From assembly GCA_900551995.1 (NCBI GenBank), contig URXW01000009.1:1-53576 (forward strand): a stretch of DNA of 53,576 bases, given 5' to 3'. This stretch comes from an uncultured Eubacteriales bacterium (GTDB lineage Bacteria; Bacillota; Clostridia; Oscillospirales; Oscillospiraceae). The notes under the pieces were generated by a model, which was not told the origin of the DNA, did not search any database, and was given only the letters and a program-made list of their open reading frames with translations. Numbering within the stretch: the stretch's first letter is position 1; every line of letters begins with the position of its first letter. Of the stretch, positions 51,949-53,576 are shown piece after piece. The position numbers and the translations under genes are program-made.

Positions 51949-52028
51949 AGCGTCAGAATTGCCAGATCAACCCCCATAGAGCCGGCTCGACCCTGTGGTC
52001 AAGCCTATTTTCAAAAGGAGGAGACCCT

Positions 52029-53126
52029 ATGAAAAAATGTACCGCGCTGCTGCTGGCACTGCTGGTCGCCCTGTCCCTGACGGCCTGCGGTCAACCCGAC
52101 GTTGTCGATACCCCCGATTGGGAGTTCCCCGCCGCCTTCACCGGGCTGGAGCCGCTGGTGGAGCAGGCGCAGGCTGAGGGCAGCCTGACAGTATACGGCG
52201 GCTGTCCCGCTGACTGCCTCGCCGCCGTCTGCGAAACGTTCGAGACGCTGTTCAACGTCCGCGTTACCTATCAGCAGCTCAGTGACAGGGAGGTGCTGGA
52301 AAAGCTGGACAGGTCGGGGCAACCCGGCGCGGACGTGTGGTTCGGTGCGGACAGTGCCGCCTTGCATGAGGCGACCTTCATGGACGGCTTGACAGCCTAT
52401 ACCCCTGCCGCCGCAGCCAACCTGTCCAACGACGCCTTCGCGGGGAGGGACGGTCTGTGGTACGGTGTGGCGGTTGACCCGCTGGGGCTGATCTACAACG
52501 CAGCGTCCCTGCGGCAGATGGGCATTAGTGCCCCCGCCGACTGGGAGGATCTGACGAAGCTGGAGTATTGGGATCTTCTCTGGCTGCCCGATTATAGTAC
52601 CATCGAGGGATGGCTGCTGGCACGTGCCGCCACGGATGTATTCGACGAGGGTGCAGAGGACTTCCTTCTGTCCCTGGACGAGAACACGGTGTGCTACGTT
52701 GCCGACGACGACCCGGCGGCCAATTATGTCGGCACGGGCGAGTGTGTTATTGCCGTGGGTCTGTTGAGCAAGGGCGCGGCGCAGCGTCTGGACGGCGGCT
52801 ATGACGACATCCGAATGACGCTGCCGAGCAGCGGTGCGCCCTATATCCTCAGCGGCGCGGCCATCCTACGCAATGCGCCCCACAGTGCCGCGGCGCAGCT
52901 GTGGATGGAGTTCGTGCTGTCCCCGGCTTGTCAGGAGCTGATGGCGAAGAATGGCTGGTATGTATGGCCCACCGTCTCGGGCGTCCAGCTTTCAGAGGAC
53001 TTCGCGCAGCTGCGAGTCAACCTGAACGATCTGTCCGTCCGCCTGCCGGTAGGTCAGGAGGGGGGAGACCTGGATTATCTCATTGACTCCGTTCAATCCG
53101 CCCTGTACTCGCCCGCAGAAGGCTGA
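52029..53126 (+). CDS. ABC-type substrate-binding lipoprotein (Fe3+/AfuA-like)
   Basis: The 365-aa lipoprotein has signal KKCTALLLALLVALSLTAC (Cys20). The type 2 periplasmic-binding fold begins at EGSLTVYGGCPADCLAAVCE, followed by GQPGADVWFGADSAALHEA, YGVAVDPLGLIYNAASL and FVLSPACQELMAKNGWY. The layout matches cluster D/E binding proteins for ferric iron, 2-aminoethylphosphonate or thiamine; the iron-binding tyrosine pair is not evident, so the ligand is open. No permease or ATPase gene is nearby. GGAGGAG precedes the ATG. Confidence 0.85.
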   Translation: MKKCTALLLALLVALSLTACGQPDVVDTPDWEFPAAFTGLEPLVEQAQAEGSLTVYGGCPADCLAAVCETFETLFNVRVTYQQLSDREVLEKLDRSGQPGADVWFGADSAALHEATFMDGLTAYTPAAAANLSNDAFAGRDGLWYGVAVDPLGLIYNAASLRQMGISAPADWEDLTKLEYWDLLWLPDYSTIEGWLLARAATDVFDEGAEDFLLSLDENTVCYVADDDPAANYVGTGECVIAVGLLSKGAAQRLDGGYDDIRMTLPSSGAPYILSGAAILRNAPHSAAAQLWMEFVLSPACQELMAKNGWYVWPTVSGVQLSEDFAQLRVNLNDLSVRLPVGQEGGDLDYLIDSVQSALYSPAEG

Positions 53127-53145
53127 AATATACGAGATATAGGGT

Positions 53146-53182
53146 AGCCGCCGCCTCCCATGAGGCGGCGGCTTTGTTTGCT
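53146..53182 (+). terminator. Terminator after the binding-protein gene
   Basis: GCCGCCGCCTC / GAGGCGGCGGC with a CCAT loop, followed by TTTGTTTG. Confidence 0.75.
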
Positions 53183-53193
53183 CGTTCGGTGCA

Positions 53194-53225
53194 AAAAAAC
53201 AGACCACCCGATAGGTGGTCTGTTT
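53194..53225 (-). terminator. Terminator of the rRNA/tRNA operon
   Basis: On the minus strand CAGACCACC pairs with GGTGGTCTG, followed by T7. It lies directly past tRNA-Trp and ends the operon entering from the right. Confidence 0.88.
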
Positions 53226-53301
53226 TGGCAGGGGCAGAAAGGCTCGAACTCTCGACACGCGGTTTTGGAGACCGCTGCTCTACCAACTGAGCTATACCCC
53301 T
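53226..53301 (-). tRNA. tRNA-Trp (anticodon CCA)
   Basis: Minus-strand sequence AGGGGTATAGCTCAGTTGG at the 5' end; anticodon stem GCGGT/ACCGC with loop CTCCAAA; T arm GAGTTCGAGCC; encoded 3' CCA. Last gene of the 5S-tRNA cluster. Confidence 0.96.
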
Positions 53302-53304
53302 ATG

Positions 53305-53381
53305 TGGTGGGCCTTCGGGGACTCGAACCCGGGACCGGACGGTTATGAGCCGTCTGCTCTAACCAACTGAGCTAAAGGCCC
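53305..53381 (-). tRNA. tRNA-Met (anticodon CAU)
   Basis: Minus-strand GGGCCTTTAGCTCAGTTGG; anticodon loop CTCATAA; T arm GGGTTCGAGTCCC; acceptor GGGCCTT pairs with AAGGCCC; CCA encoded. Its perfectly paired first acceptor base pair and non-GGG/CCC anticodon stem indicate the elongator rather than the initiator. Confidence 0.92.
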
Positions 53382-53447
53382 AAGTCTACGCGGCTTTCGA
53401 AAAAAGAAGTGAGCCGCCACCTTTACGGATGGCGGCTCACCCTTCGT

Positions 53448-53521
53448 GGCTCCCCCTGTTGGGCTCGAACCAACAACCCTTCGGTTAACAGCCGAATGCT
53501 CTACCATTGAGCTAAGGAGGA
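53448..53521 (-). tRNA. tRNA-Asn (anticodon GUU)
   Basis: Minus-strand TCCTCCTTAGCTCAATGG; anticodon loop CTGTTAA; T arm TGGTTCGAGCCC; CCA encoded. It lies directly after the 5S rRNA. Confidence 0.96.
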
Positions 53522-53523
53522 GT

Positions 53524-53576
53524 GTTGGCACTACCTATCTTCCCAGGCCGTCTCCAGCCAAGTATTGTCAGCAGAA
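53524..53576 (-). rRNA. rrf: 5S ribosomal RNA, 3' part (cut by window edge)
   Basis: The minus-strand sequence reads ATACTTGGCTGGAGACGGCC then TGGGAAGATAGGTAGTGCCAA, in two blocks, the conserved loop E and 3' stem of 5S rRNA. The 5' half and presumably 23S and 16S lie beyond the right end. Confidence 0.9.

Overview
This 53.6 kb window is GC-rich, gene-dense chromosomal DNA. It most likely comes from a high-GC member of the Clostridia, of the gut Oscillospiraceae type. The basis is Firmicutes-style operons (SRP RNA-dnaX-ybaB, rimP-nusA-ylxR-ylxQ-infB-rbfA-nrnA-truB-ribF), strong Shine-Dalgarno sites, many short lipoproteins and a low-complexity His-rich zinc GTPase. The exact genus cannot be read from the sequence. 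There are no phage, IS, CRISPR or restriction genes. Mobile-looking DNA is limited to structured intergenic repeats.

Layout. 1-7.5 kb: tRNA-Leu, a LysA-like decarboxylase, a CarD-type regulator, a gamma-carbonic anhydrase-like protein, uridine phosphorylase, a tiny lipoprotein, two adjacent COG0523 (CobW/ZNG1) GTPases and a DUF4430 lipoprotein. 7.7-22.7 kb: a perfect sigma-A promoter, a cobalamin riboswitch and a stacked terminator region, followed by a six-gene envelope operon. The operon encodes a giant GLUG-repeat surface protein (frameshifted near its start), a membrane-anchored protein with a C-terminal DUF4430 (transcobalamin beta-like) domain, a MoxR ATPase, a DUF58 protein, a transglutaminase-like membrane protein and an alpha/alpha-barrel lipoprotein resembling the transcobalamin alpha domain. 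23-27.7 kb (minus strand): ybaB, dnaX, SRP RNA and feoB. 27.8-34.2 kb: marR with a heterodimeric ABC exporter, cdd, a lipoprotein/DHHW pair and feoA. 34.2-36.7 kb: a sodium-dependent (NSS) transporter and the decayed remnant of a tandem copy. 37-39.6 kb: the znuACB zinc importer. 39.9-48.1 kb: the translation/transcription-factor operon. 48.1-53.1 kb: two small conserved-looking proteins, a DUF1846 protein, a MATE transporter and an orphan substrate-binding lipoprotein. The right end holds tRNA-Trp, tRNA-Met, tRNA-Asn and the 3' end of a 5S rRNA, i.e. the tail of an rRNA operon entering from the right on the minus strand.

The most interesting region is the riboswitch-controlled locus. Two halves that resemble the two domains of animal transcobalamin (alpha/alpha barrel and DUF4430) sit as separate envelope proteins in one operon, under a B12-sensing leader. 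A third DUF4430 lipoprotein is transcribed divergently. This suggests a Gram-positive cell-surface corrinoid capture or processing apparatus; that function is an inference. A second theme is a family of about 215-bp structured repeats (four copies). Each abuts a terminator hairpin, and two are flanked on both sides by copies of the same hairpin.
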